Source of the DNA: Ramlibacter sp. WS9
GTDB taxonomy: Bacteria > Pseudomonadota > Gammaproteobacteria > Burkholderiales > Burkholderiaceae_C
Assembly (NCBI RefSeq): GCF_003797765.1
Contig: NZ_RKMB01000012.1
Coordinates: forward strand, 62,001-126,000
DNA: 64,000 nucleotides
Direction: 5' to 3'
Below the pieces are notes generated by a model. That model ran no database searches. It saw only the letters and a program-made list of their open reading frames with translations, and was not told the DNA's origin. Below are positions 1 through 8,100 of the stretch, one piece after another (position 1 is the first letter of the stretch; each line of letters begins with the position of its first letter). The position numbers and the translations under genes were made by a program.

Positions 1-963
1 AGGCAACTGCAAGACTCTTTCGGCGACGCCGCGCAGCTGATGGGGCCGCAGGATGAAGAGTTGCAGGCCAAGGCCGAGCCCGCACCCAATCGGACGGGCA
101 TGCCCGATTCGCTCAAGAACGGGATCGAGTCGCTGTCTGGCATGGACATGTCCGACGTGCGCGTGCACGCGGGCTCGGCGCGGCCCGCGCAACTCAACGC
201 GCTGGCCTACGCGCAGGGCAACGACATCCACCTCGGGCCCGGGCAGGAAAAGCATCTGGCGCATGAAGCGTGGCACGTCGTGCAGCAGCGGCAGGGCCGG
301 GTCCAGGCCACGCAGGACGTGGCCGGCACGGCGGTGAACGACGATCCCGGGTTGGAGCAGGAAGCCGACCAGATGGGCAACAAGGCCACGCAACTGCGCG
401 CGGAGCCGGGGACGGGGATGAAGCCGCAGGAGGGGGCTGGCCCGTCGCAGCCGCGTGGCGAAGTGGCACAGCGCGTACTGTTCTGCTACATGCGGGCGGA
501 CGTGCTGTTTGGCGAGGTGCGGGGCCCATTCGAAGACGAGATCATCGCGCAGGTGATCTATCAGCGCCCCTCAAGCGTTCCTTACACCGGATCGGACGGC
601 AGCAACACGGGTTCGACCAAGCACTACGTTCCCCACCACTGGATCCTCAAGAACCTGATCGATTGGCACATCGAAGGAAAGAGCAGGAAACAGGCCGCCT
701 TCTCATTGAGCCTGGTGTTGGCCAAGCTGAAAATCCAGCCGCCGGCCCTTCCTCGCGAGGCGCTCGCGGCGAGCTACAACTTGTGGGTGGACGAGGTGGT
801 GACCAGCATCTGCGATTGGCAGCCGAACCTCTTCAAGGACGTGCCCTCCAGCACCGACCACGGCGGCTCGACGCTGGACACGCCGTCCGATCCGGCGGTG
901 CTGCTGCGGGTACAGGCGGCAGCCGCGGCGTACGGCGACCTGGCGAACAAACCGCTTTCTTAG
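1..963 (+). CDS. DUF4157 (eCIS core) domain protein with unknown C-terminal domain, 5'-truncated
   Basis: The reading frame is open from base 1, so the true start lies upstream; the first visible Met is at 40. Counting from that Met, residues 18-90 form a DUF4157 domain, with a GMPDSLKNGIESLSGM-type entry and a zincin-like HEAWH motif at 75-79 followed by VVQQRQGRVQ. Such domains are known near extracellular contractile injection systems (eCIS) and as leaders of polymorphic toxins. Residues 90-145 are a low-complexity linker rich in E, G, P and Q. From about 146 a new domain begins. It contains a GSDGSN...KHYVPHHW stretch with clustered His, and ends in a Trp- and Asp-rich segment (WVDEVV, DWQPNLF, STDHGG). 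I do not recognise this domain. No injection-system gene is visible, but only one side of the gene is in view. The DUF4157 call is secure; a toxin or effector role is inference. Confidence 0.8.
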   Translation, partial: RQLQDSFGDAAQLMGPQDEELQAKAEPAPNRTGMPDSLKNGIESLSGMDMSDVRVHAGSARPAQLNALAYAQGNDIHLGPGQEKHLAHEAWHVVQQRQGRVQATQDVAGTAVNDDPGLEQEADQMGNKATQLRAEPGTGMKPQEGAGPSQPRGEVAQRVLFCYMRADVLFGEVRGPFEDEIIAQVIYQRPSSVPYTGSDGSNTGSTKHYVPHHWILKNLIDWHIEGKSRKQAAFSLSLVLAKLKIQPPALPREALAASYNLWVDEVVTSICDWQPNLFKDVPSSTDHGGSTLDTPSDPAVLLRVQAAAAAYGDLANKPLS

Positions 964-972
964 GCCGCGCCG

Positions 973-1719
973 CTACGGCAGTTCCGCATCCCGCATGCGT
1001 GCAGCAATGGTCGAGGCGCGCGATGCGAGGTAGCCGGAGTTCGGCACCTTCTCGAAATACTTCGGCCGCGGCAGCATCACCGCCAGCCGTGCCGCCTCGT
1101 AAGGGCTGAGTTGCGCCGCGCTCTTGCGGTAGTAGTGCCGTGCCGCCGCTTCGGCGCCGAAAACGCCTTCGCCCCACTCGACGCTGTTCAGATAGATCTC
1201 GAGAATGCGTTCCTTGGACAGCATCTTCTCCAGCGCGAAGGTCAGCACGAATTCCTGGCCCTTGCGCAGCAACGTGCGCTCGCCCGACAGCAGGATGTTC
1301 TTGGCCAGCTGCTGCGTGATGGTGGAGCCGCCCACGATCTTGGGCGGGCGCGCGTTGGGCCGCGCCGCCTGCTGCGCGCGTGCCGCCTCGCGCCGCGCTG
1401 CCTGCTCTTCGGCCTTGCTGTTGCGCTGCCAGGCCTTTTCCACCGCTTCCCAATCCACCCCGTCGTGGCTCGCGAACGCGCCGTCCTCGGAAGCGATCAC
1501 CGCTCGCTTGAGATGGTCGGAAATCTGATCGTAGGGAACCCATTGCTGGCGCCAGCGCAACTGGCCCTTCTGCGCGGTGATGCGAAACGCTTCGGAACGC
1601 TGGAAGCTGGTGGACTGCGGATCCACCGTCGCCATCAATGCGATCCGCGCGATGAAGAAGACCTGCAGCGCGGCCGCCGCCACGATGACCAGCAAGAGCC
1701 AACGCAGCAATGCCTTCAT
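973..1719 (-). CDS. mtgA: Monofunctional biosynthetic peptidoglycan transglycosylase
   Basis: A 248-residue glycosyltransferase of family GT51, which polymerises lipid II into glycan strands at the outer face of the inner membrane. One N-terminal transmembrane segment (about residues 5-27) precedes the catalytic domain. The family motifs are present: SEDGAF with the catalytic Glu near residue 78, GGSTITQQLAKN, and the block EIYLNSVEWGEGVFGAE. An Ala/Arg-rich insert (EEQAARREAARAQQAARPN) lies between the first two motifs. There is no transpeptidase domain, so it is MtgA and not a class A PBP. The start at 1719 overlaps the aroE stop in an ATGA arrangement, so the two are translationally coupled. 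It is the last gene of a minus-strand run starting with the RNB nuclease. Confidence 0.95.
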   Translation of the reverse strand: MKALLRWLLLVIVAAAALQVFFIARIALMATVDPQSTSFQRSEAFRITAQKGQLRWRQQWVPYDQISDHLKRAVIASEDGAFASHDGVDWEAVEKAWQRNSKAEEQAARREAARAQQAARPNARPPKIVGGSTITQQLAKNILLSGERTLLRKGQEFVLTFALEKMLSKERILEIYLNSVEWGEGVFGAEAAARHYYRKSAAQLSPYEAARLAVMLPRPKYFEKVPNSGYLASRASTIAARMRDAELP

Positions 1720-2549
1720 CGAAGGGCCGCGCGCAATTCGGCCAGCACCTGGGCCGAAGGCGGGCGCAGGCCGCGCCATACCAGGAAGGCTTCGGCCGCC
1801 TGCTCCATCAGCATGCCGAGCCCGTCGCGCGGGACGGCACCGTGTTCGTGCGCCCAGTCCATGAAGCCCTGCGCTGCCGGCCCGTACATCATGTCGCAAG
1901 CCAGTGCGCCGGACTTGAGCACGCTGGCCGGCACCGGAACGCCGCCGCCGCTCAAGCTGCTCGCGGTGCCGTTGATGACCACGTCGAAGCTGCCTTGCAG
2001 CAGCCCCAGCTCGGGGGCCATGAGTTCGACATCGAACTCGCGCGCCAGCGCGGCGTGACGATCGACCAGAACCGCTGCCTTGGATCGCGTGCGGTTGGCC
2101 ACCGTAATTCGCCGCGGCCGGGCTTCGATTAGCGGACCCAGCACACCCGCTGCCGCACCGCCGGCGCCGACCAGCAGCACGTCGCGGCCGGCCAGGTCGA
2201 CGCCGGCGTTGCTGCGGATGTCGTTGACGAGTCCCACGCCGTCCGTATTGTCCGCAAAGATTCCGTCGCCGTCGAACCGCAACGTATTGCAGGCCTGTGC
2301 CAACTCGGCACGCGGTGTCATTCGCGTCGCGAGCGCGGGTGATTCGAACTTGAACGGCACGGTGACGTTGCAACCCTTGCCGCCTTCGGCACGAAAAGCA
2401 CGCACACCCTCCACGAACCCGTCAAGCGGGATGAGACGCTTGCTGTATTGCAGCTCCTGCCCGGTGAGCTGCGCAAAGCGGGCGTGAATCCAGGGAGATT
2501 TGCTGTGTTCGACGGGGTTGCCCATCACACAATAGAGGTCGGTCGTCAT
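1716..2549 (-). CDS. aroE: Shikimate dehydrogenase
   Basis: A 277-residue NADP-dependent enzyme that reduces 3-dehydroshikimate to shikimate in the aromatic amino acid pathway. Seen: the substrate-binding GNPVEHSKSPWIH start, NVTVPFK with the catalytic Lys near residue 67, DNTDG with the catalytic Asp near 103, and the nucleotide-binding VGAGGAAAGV loop. Length matches the family (about 270-280). It overlaps mtgA by four bases downstream and the TonB-like gene by four bases upstream (2546-2549), a tightly coupled operon. A second pathway enzyme, aroG, lies at 13424 in the same window but on the other strand and with its own control. Confidence 0.96.
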   Translation of the reverse strand: MTTDLYCVMGNPVEHSKSPWIHARFAQLTGQELQYSKRLIPLDGFVEGVRAFRAEGGKGCNVTVPFKFESPALATRMTPRAELAQACNTLRFDGDGIFADNTDGVGLVNDIRSNAGVDLAGRDVLLVGAGGAAAGVLGPLIEARPRRITVANRTRSKAAVLVDRHAALAREFDVELMAPELGLLQGSFDVVINGTASSLSGGGVPVPASVLKSGALACDMMYGPAAQGFMDWAHEHGAVPRDGLGMLMEQAAEAFLVWRGLRPPSAQVLAELRAALR

Positions 2550-3400
2550 CGGGCGAGCTGTTTCGTTTCCAGCGTTTCGTTGCGTGTGAACGTGAAGCGC
2601 GACACCACGACGATCTGGTCGGCCTTGCGGCGCATCTCGTCGGAAAAACGGCCAAAAGGCCCGGCGTTGCGGGCGATGGCTTGGGCGCGCCGGTCCAGCA
2701 CCAGGCTGCCTGAAGTCTCGGCGACTTCGGCGTCCAGGATCTTTCCGTCGAAGTTGACGGTGACGACCATCGTGAGCTCGCCATACAGCTTCTTGCCGGC
2801 AACCTCGGGGAAGTTCTGCGTGCCCTTGTCCTCGATCTTGCGGCGCAGGCCGTCGTAGTAGATGGCGTAGACCTCTTCGCGCGTCGACGGGCTGATGTAG
2901 CGCTTCTTGGGGCGGGCGTTCTCGTCGTTGATGCGCCGCTCGATCTCGGCCAGCAGCTTGATCAACTGCCGGCGCTTCTGTTCGCGCGCGGCCGCCTCGG
3001 CGTTGCTGGTGGGTTGCTTGGGGTCGGGCGGCGGGAGCGCCGCGAGCGCCTTCTTGATCTGGCCCAGAAGCAGCATCTGCTGCTCCTGCATGGTTTCGAT
3101 CTTGCGCTGCGCGTCTTCGGACGAGTCGCCCAGCTCGGTCAGGGCCGACGGAGGCAGGGGCGAGGTGGCGCGGCCCTTGGCGGCCTCACCGCCGCCGGCG
3201 AGCGTGGTCTGCGCAATGGCCTGGGCCTTGTCGACCTTCTCGTTGGCCTTGGTGTTGACCAAAATCACTTCGAGCGGCGTGTCGTGGAACACGCGATTGA
3301 AGCCTTCCGGGTTGACGAAGCGCACCGTCAGCAAAACTGCGTGCACGGCGACGGAAACGCCGAGCGCGATCTGCAGGGTACTGAGGGAACGCAGGTTCAC
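2546..3400 (-). CDS. TonB C-terminal-domain (energy transducer-like) protein
   Basis: A 284-residue protein with one N-terminal membrane segment (about residues 10-26), a charged and coiled-coil-prone middle (about 90-165, Gln/Glu/Lys-rich), and a TonB-type C-terminal domain from about 180 (YYDGLRRKIEDKGTQNFP, then beta-rich GELTMVVTVNFDGKI). TonB-like proteins pass proton-motive energy to outer-membrane receptors. No exbB or exbD is adjacent, and the usual long Pro-rich stretch is short, so this may be a TonB homologue with a structural or envelope role. It sits between the RNB nuclease gene and aroE. The domain call is firm; the cellular role is open. Confidence 0.8.
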   Translation of the reverse strand: MNLRSLSTLQIALGVSVAVHAVLLTVRFVNPEGFNRVFHDTPLEVILVNTKANEKVDKAQAIAQTTLAGGGEAAKGRATSPLPPSALTELGDSSEDAQRKIETMQEQQMLLLGQIKKALAALPPPDPKQPTSNAEAAAREQKRRQLIKLLAEIERRINDENARPKKRYISPSTREEVYAIYYDGLRRKIEDKGTQNFPEVAGKKLYGELTMVVTVNFDGKILDAEVAETSGSLVLDRRAQAIARNAGPFGRFSDEMRRKADQIVVVSRFTFTRNETLETKQLAR

Positions 3401-3415
3401 GAGGGCAGATTATGG

Positions 3416-3445
3416 GTTATCGCGGATGCTTCGCACCGCGATAAC
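3416..3445. repeat. Perfect 10-bp hairpin between the RNB gene and the TonB-like gene
   Basis: GTTATCGCGG at 3416-3425 is followed by a 10-nt loop and the exact complement CCGCGATAAC at 3436-3445. On the minus strand it sits just before the TonB-like gene start at 3400. No T-run follows on either strand, so it is not a standard intrinsic terminator. It could be an mRNA processing or stability hairpin within the operon, or a small extragenic palindrome. Confidence 0.5.
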
Positions 3446-3474
3446 TCGGCGCGTTCGACGGGACCGCTGGCCCG

Positions 3475-5523
3475 TCAACTTGCCGTCGGCGCGTCTGCGC
3501 CCGCGGAACTCTCGGGCTCGGAGAGGTCCACGGCGATGGCGATGGGGCCGGCTTCCGGTTCGTCTTCCGTGTCTTCTTCGCTTTCCAGTGGTTCGGGCGC
3601 CACATCCAGGCGTTCGATGACAGTGCCATGGACGTCCAAGGTGATCAGGTCGATCTCTCCCAGCCTCACGCGAACGTGGGCACCGCGCGGCAATTCGCCG
3701 CCGCCCAGCACGGGCAGTACCAGCGGCAGGTTGTCGGCGCGCACCAGGCCGTCCCTGAAGGCCACACCCGTCAATTCTTTGATGTTCTGCTGCTGGAGGT
3801 ACCTCAGGGTCCAGAAGCGCTCCATCCCGGCTTGGTAACCGTTGTAGGCCGTGTACGCCGAATCGAATCCGGAAATGATCGAGAACAACTCCGCGTCCTT
3901 GGGCTTGAACGGTGCGGCCAGGGCGGCGGTGCGGCCGTGGCGCGCGGCGGCGATGATCTGCCACTGGTTCACAAGGTCGGTGTACCGGCGCAGGGGTGAG
4001 GTGCTCCATGCGTAGCTCTTGACGCCGATGCCCGCGTGCGGAAGCGCCTTCGTGCCCATGCGCACCTTGACGCCTGGCGCCAGGCTTGCCTGGCTGCGGT
4101 AGATCGCCGGCACGCCCAGCTCGCCGAGCCAGCTGCCCCAGGTGCTGTTGGCCAGGATCATGGCTTCGGCGACGATCAGGTCCAGCGGCGCGCCGCGGCG
4201 GCGCACGGTGATCTGCACCTGCTCTTCGCCAATCGGCTCGGCGCCATCGTTGCCCACCAGGCGGAAGTTGTAGTCCGGCCGGTTGAAGATTTCGGGCTTG
4301 CCGCGCGCGATTTCGCGCAGCGACTTGAGGTGCGTGGCGAGGCGGTGCAGGAATGACAGCGGCGCGTGCAGGCCGGCAACGGCTTCGGGCGCGTCGCCGG
4401 GCGATTCGGCGCGCAGCCAATCCTCGGTCACGACCGCATCGAGCTGGTCATGCCGCAGGTTCGCGGCGATCGGCACCCGCTCCAGCTTTGTCTGCGTGTC
4501 CTGCAGTACCAGCGTTTCCTCGTCGAAGGTGGCGTACAGCGAGACGGCGGGACAGTCGCGGCCCTCTTGCAAGGTGTACGCCTGCACCACATCGTCGGGC
4601 AGCATCGTGATCTTGTAGCCGGGCATGTAGACCGTGGACAGCCGGTGCCTCGCCACCTGGTCGATAGTGCTGGAAGGCTGCATCGCGAGGCCTGGCGCAG
4701 CGATGTGAATGCCCAGCGTGACGGTGCCTGAGCCGAGGCCCTGCACCGACAGCGCATCGTCGATTTCGGTGGTGGCCGAATCGTCGATGGAGAACGCGCG
4801 CACATCGGCCAGCGGCAGTTCGTCCTGGATCTGGGGCGCCTGCAGCGGCGGGAAGGCGGTGCCCTTCGGGAAGTTGTCGAACAGGAAGCGCTTCCAGTGG
4901 AACTGGTAAGGGCTGGCGATGGCGCCGGCCTTCTGCAGCAGGTCCAGTGGCGCCGTATGCGTGTTGCGCGAAGCGTCGACGACGGCCTTGTACTCGGGCG
5001 CGTTCTTGTCGGGCTTGAACAGGATCTTGAACAGCTGTTCGCGGATCGACGGCGGGCAGCTCCCGGCGGCCAGCTCCGCGGCCCACGCCTCGATTTGCGC
5101 CTGAACCTGCTTCTTCTTTTCGATGGCGGCCAGGGCCTGCTGCAGGATTTCGGCCGGCGCCTTCTTGAACCGGCCCTTGCCGGCGCGGCGGAAGTAGTGC
5201 GGCGCCTCGAACAGGCGCAGCAACGCCGCGGCCTGCTGCGCCAGCGTGGCCTTGTCGCTGAAATAGTCGCGCGCCAGGTCGGCGAAGCCGAACTCATCCT
5301 CGGGTGCGAATTCCCAGGCCAGCTCCAGCTCGATGGTGGACGCGAGCGCCTGCGCTTCACGCATCAGTTCCACGGGCGCCGGCTTCTCGAACTTCAACAG
5401 GATATTGGCGGCCTTGACCTTGACGCGCTTGCCGCTGTCGAGCTCGACCTGGGCCGATGCCTCCGCTTCGGCCAATACCCGTCCCGCCTGGAATTTCCCG
5501 GCATCTTCAAACAATGCAAACAT
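3475..5523 (-). CDS. RNB-domain (RNase II family) exoribonuclease
   Basis: A 682-residue protein of the RNase II/R type, which degrades RNA 3' to 5'. The RNB catalytic core starts around residue 270 with AFSIDDSATTEIDDALSV, holding the clustered acidic metal ligands. It continues through GIHIAAP, HRLSTVYMPG and YTLQEGRDCPAVSLYA. The C-terminal part ends in an S1-like beta-barrel segment followed by an acidic tail (EEDTEDEPEAG). It is shorter than RNase R and lacks its basic tail. I start it at the Met beginning MFALFEDAGKF; an upstream in-frame Met at 5544 would add seven residues. It leads the run RNB, TonB-like, aroE, mtgA. Confidence 0.88.
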   Translation of the reverse strand: MFALFEDAGKFQAGRVLAEAEASAQVELDSGKRVKVKAANILLKFEKPAPVELMREAQALASTIELELAWEFAPEDEFGFADLARDYFSDKATLAQQAAALLRLFEAPHYFRRAGKGRFKKAPAEILQQALAAIEKKKQVQAQIEAWAAELAAGSCPPSIREQLFKILFKPDKNAPEYKAVVDASRNTHTAPLDLLQKAGAIASPYQFHWKRFLFDNFPKGTAFPPLQAPQIQDELPLADVRAFSIDDSATTEIDDALSVQGLGSGTVTLGIHIAAPGLAMQPSSTIDQVARHRLSTVYMPGYKITMLPDDVVQAYTLQEGRDCPAVSLYATFDEETLVLQDTQTKLERVPIAANLRHDQLDAVVTEDWLRAESPGDAPEAVAGLHAPLSFLHRLATHLKSLREIARGKPEIFNRPDYNFRLVGNDGAEPIGEEQVQITVRRRGAPLDLIVAEAMILANSTWGSWLGELGVPAIYRSQASLAPGVKVRMGTKALPHAGIGVKSYAWSTSPLRRYTDLVNQWQIIAAARHGRTAALAAPFKPKDAELFSIISGFDSAYTAYNGYQAGMERFWTLRYLQQQNIKELTGVAFRDGLVRADNLPLVLPVLGGGELPRGAHVRVRLGEIDLITLDVHGTVIERLDVAPEPLESEEDTEDEPEAGPIAIAVDLSEPESSAGADAPTAS

Positions 5524-5564
5524 GGGATGGATTGTCCCATGCACTGCGGCATGGTCCCGCGGGG

Positions 5565-6158
5565 TTAAAGCCCGGGCAACAAATCCAGGAAGTCGAACAC
5601 TTCGTCGATGTGCGCGTCGAAATCCGTCAGGGCATGGTCGCTGCCTTCCAGCAGCTTGATTCTTGCGCCGGCATAGCGCGCCGTCATTTCGCGCCAGTCC
5701 AGCACCTCATCGCCCTTGGCGATCACGGCGAAGCACTTTTCCGGGTGCAGGAGCGGCCCGGTCTCCAGCGCCCGCAACTGGTCGACGAAGGCGGGTTCGA
5801 AGAAGAAGCGTTCGTTGGGATCGTGCCATGACACCTGCTCGCCGATGTACTTCGCCAGGTCACGCGCGGGATGCACGGCCGGATTCAGCATCACGGCGCT
5901 GCACCCCACAGCCTGGGCCACGCTGGTGGCATAAAAGCCGCCCAGCGATGACCCGACCACGGCCATCGCGGCCTGGGGCCAGGCGGAAATGCCTTGCAGG
6001 ACCATGTTCATTGCTGCCTGGGGCGAAGGCGGCAGCTGCGGGCACCACCAGGTCACGTCCGGATGGTCGGCATGGACGCGGGCGGCAACCTGCCGCGCCT
6101 TGGCGGATTGGGGGGAGGAACGGAAACCGTGGAGGTAGAGCAGGTGGGTGATGGCCAT
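5565..6158 (-). CDS. YqiA/YcfP-like alpha/beta-fold esterase
   Basis: A 197-residue small alpha/beta hydrolase. Seen: the LLYLHGFRSSPQSAKA opening typical of YqiA/YcfP, a nucleophile elbow GSSLGGFYA near residue 70, an Asp in the GDEVLDW segment and a late His (GSDHALTDF) completing a Ser-Asp-His triad. These enzymes cleave short acyl or thioester bonds; the physiological substrate is not known. The start is the Met of MAITHLLYLHG. It runs in the same direction as the RNB gene, 41 bases upstream of it. Confidence 0.85.
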   Translation of the reverse strand: MAITHLLYLHGFRSSPQSAKARQVAARVHADHPDVTWWCPQLPPSPQAAMNMVLQGISAWPQAAMAVVGSSLGGFYATSVAQAVGCSAVMLNPAVHPARDLAKYIGEQVSWHDPNERFFFEPAFVDQLRALETGPLLHPEKCFAVIAKGDEVLDWREMTARYAGARIKLLEGSDHALTDFDAHIDEVFDFLDLLPGL

Positions 6159-6229
6159 GGGGGGATATTCCCATCTTTTGGTTCTTCTCCGGAGTTCGGG
6201 GGAGCGTTTCGCCTGTTTTGCGTTCGAAG

Positions 6230-6513
6230 ACCTCGCGGCAAAGCTGTGCATGGGCGGGCTGCGGCGCGGCTACGGCGTTCGGCCTCGGTGCTTCGCACCT
6301 CCGGCCGAATTCCCTGCGCCGGGCGCCCCCGCGGCCCGCGCGGCACAACTCACGGCGCAAGCGCCGTTCAGACAGGTGCCGCGAGCATGAAACGGTCGCA
6401 TGGCTCGATCCGCGCGCTTTGCGCGCTCCTCGTAGCCACGCTGGGCCGCGGGGTCACCCGCCGCAGGCGCCTGGGCTCTATTCGCGCCGCAGCCCGCCCA
6501 CGCACAGCTTTGC
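6230..6513 (+). repeat. Intergenic element, copy 1, with 31-bp terminal inverted repeats
   Basis: The ends at 6238-6268 and 6483-6513 are inverted repeats of 31 bp with a single mismatch. The inside holds smaller hairpins and the phrases GGTGCTTCGCACCT, GGCCCGCGCGGC and GCCGCGAGCATGA, which recur in the second copy on the opposite strand. No transposase or coding signal is seen. It behaves like a non-autonomous or structural intergenic repeat. Confidence 0.8.
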
Positions 6514-6606
6514 AACCACCATTTCGGCGCGCCACCGGTGAGGTGCCACCCCTGCGTCTTCTGCCCAGATTTTCGGCGCGCCACGCCGGCACGCCACGCT
6601 CTCACT

Positions 6607-6866
6607 GCAACGCCGCACACGGCTGGGCCGCGGCGCGAGTAAAGCCCAGACGCCCGCGGTGGACGGTCTTGCGGCCCAGCGTCGCTTGCGACGCGACAGT
6701 CTCATGCTCGCGGCGCCTGTTTGAACCGAGCGAAGCTCGGTGAGTTGCGCCGCGCGGGCCGCAAGACCGTTCAGCGTGGGGAATCCGGCCATAGGTGCGA
6801 AGCACCGCTGCCGGACGTCGTAGCCATCGCGCCGCGGCCCAGCCGTGTGCGGCGTTGCCGCGAGGT
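6607..6866 (-). repeat. Intergenic element, copy 2 (inverted), with perfect 31-bp terminal inverted repeats
   Basis: The ends at 6607-6637 and 6828-6858 are perfect 31-bp inverted repeats. Read on the minus strand, the element aligns with copy 1 across its whole length (GACCTCGCGGCAA, GGTGCTTCGCACCT, GGCCCGCGCGGC, CGCCGCGAGCATGA, CGCTGGGCCG). Its terminal arms differ from copy 1 at about eight positions, but both arms of each copy changed together, so pairing is kept. Confidence 0.8.
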
Positions 6867-6938
6867 CTCGGGGCGCAACTCTCAGGAGCACCAAAAACGC
6901 TTTTTCTGGAAGGTCTCACTCGTCGGATAATCACGCCG

Positions 6939-8093
6939 ATGTCCGCAGTCTTCGAAAAACCATCCCTCACGCGGCGCGTGGCCCCGATGCTGGTGGGCTT
7001 CGACGGGCCGCTGGCTTTCGCGGTGTTCCTGCTGGCCTGCGCGGGCCTGCTGACCATGTATTCGTCGGGGTTCGACCACGGCACGCGTTTCGCCGATCAC
7101 GGCCGCAACATGTTGATCGCGGGCGTGATCATGTTCGTCGTGGCCCAGGTACCGCCACAGCGGCTCATGAGTTTCGCGGTGCCGCTCTACACCATCGGCG
7201 TGGCGCTGCTGGTGGCCGTCGCCATCTTCGGGCTGACCAAGAAGGGCGCGCGGCGCTGGATCAATGTGGGCATCGTGATCCAGCCCAGCGAGATCCTGAA
7301 AATCGCGATGCCGCTGATGCTCGCCTGGTGGTTCCAGAAGCGGGAAGGGCAGATGCGCGCGGCCGACTTCCTGATGGCCGGCGTGCTGCTGGCCATCCCG
7401 GTCGGCCTGATCGTCAAGCAGCCCGATCTCGGCACGGCCATCCTGGTGATGGTGGCGGGGCTGTCCGTGATTTTTTTCGCGGGTCTGTCGTGGAAGCTGA
7501 TCCTGCCGCCGGTGGCCATCGGGCTCCTCGCTGCGGTGCTGCTGGTGGTCTTCGAAGGCCAACTGTGCGCCGAAGGATACCGCTGGCCGATCCTGCACGA
7601 CTACCAGCAACAACGCATCTGCACGCTGTTGGACCCGAGCAAGGACCCACTGGGCAAGGGCTTCCACATCATCCAGGGGATGATCGCCATCGGCTCCGGC
7701 GGCTTGTTCGGCAAGGGTTTCATGCAGGGTACGCAGACCCACCTGGAGTTCATCCCCGAGCGCACCACCGACTTCATCTTCGCGGCCTTCTCGGAAGAGT
7801 TCGGCCTGCTTGGCAATCTGTGCCTGATTGCCGGCTTCATCTTCCTGGTGTTGCGCGGCCTGGCCATCGCGCTCGAAGCCTCGACCCTATTCGCGCGCCT
7901 GCTGGCGGGCGCGATCACGATGATTTTCTTCACCTACGCCTTCGTCAACATGGGCATGGTCAGCGGCATCCTGCCCGTGGTGGGCGTGCCGTTGCCGTTC
8001 ATCAGCTACGGCGGCACGGCCATGGTGACGCTCGGCATGGGCCTGGGCATTTTGATGTCGATCTCCAAGGCCAAGCGCCTCGTCCAGTCGTAA
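6939..8093 (+). CDS. rodA: Rod-shape-determining SEDS protein RodA
   Basis: A 384-residue polytopic membrane protein of the SEDS family, the glycan polymerase that works with PBP2 in cell elongation. Seen: the KKGARRWINVG motif, QPSEILKIAMPLMLAWWF, the KQPDLGTAILV segment with the catalytic Asp, TDFIFAAFSEEFGL, and the closing GVPLPFISYGGTAMVTLG. Eight to ten hydrophobic segments are visible. I start at the Met of MSAVFEKPSLT; the frame is open further upstream but runs into the repeat element. Its usual partner mrdA (PBP2) is not next to it here. The next gene starts seven bases after the stop. Confidence 0.95.
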   Translation: MSAVFEKPSLTRRVAPMLVGFDGPLAFAVFLLACAGLLTMYSSGFDHGTRFADHGRNMLIAGVIMFVVAQVPPQRLMSFAVPLYTIGVALLVAVAIFGLTKKGARRWINVGIVIQPSEILKIAMPLMLAWWFQKREGQMRAADFLMAGVLLAIPVGLIVKQPDLGTAILVMVAGLSVIFFAGLSWKLILPPVAIGLLAAVLLVVFEGQLCAEGYRWPILHDYQQQRICTLLDPSKDPLGKGFHIIQGMIAIGSGGLFGKGFMQGTQTHLEFIPERTTDFIFAAFSEEFGLLGNLCLIAGFIFLVLRGLAIALEASTLFARLLAGAITMIFFTYAFVNMGMVSGILPVVGVPLPFISYGGTAMVTLGMGLGILMSISKAKRLVQS

Positions 8094-8100
8094 AGGGCCT

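Larger units (their letters stand above)
6159..6938. other. 780-bp gene-free interval between the esterase gene and rodA
   Basis: No reading frame here has a recognisable product. Open frames exist on both strands because of high GC and the repeats. The interval is almost filled by two inverted copies of a repeat element (6230-6513 and 6607-6866). They are separated by about 90 bases that contain two direct copies of TTCGGCGCGCCAC. The last 70 bases before rodA (6867-6938) should hold its promoter and ribosome site; no consensus promoter stood out. Confidence 0.75.

Noticed and set aside
1111-2058. A 315-codon plus-strand frame opposite mtgA and aroE, and similar long opposite-strand frames across the window (for example 11093-13204, 19020-21224, 29024-31261).
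   Set aside because: They are antisense shadows of well-supported genes, caused by high third-position GC, and have no recognisable domains.
6148-6894. Several open frames of 70-140 codons on both strands in the gap before rodA.
   Set aside because: They are readings of the repeat element in a GC-rich background, overlap one another, lack ribosome sites, and their apparent similarity to each other comes from the duplicated DNA.
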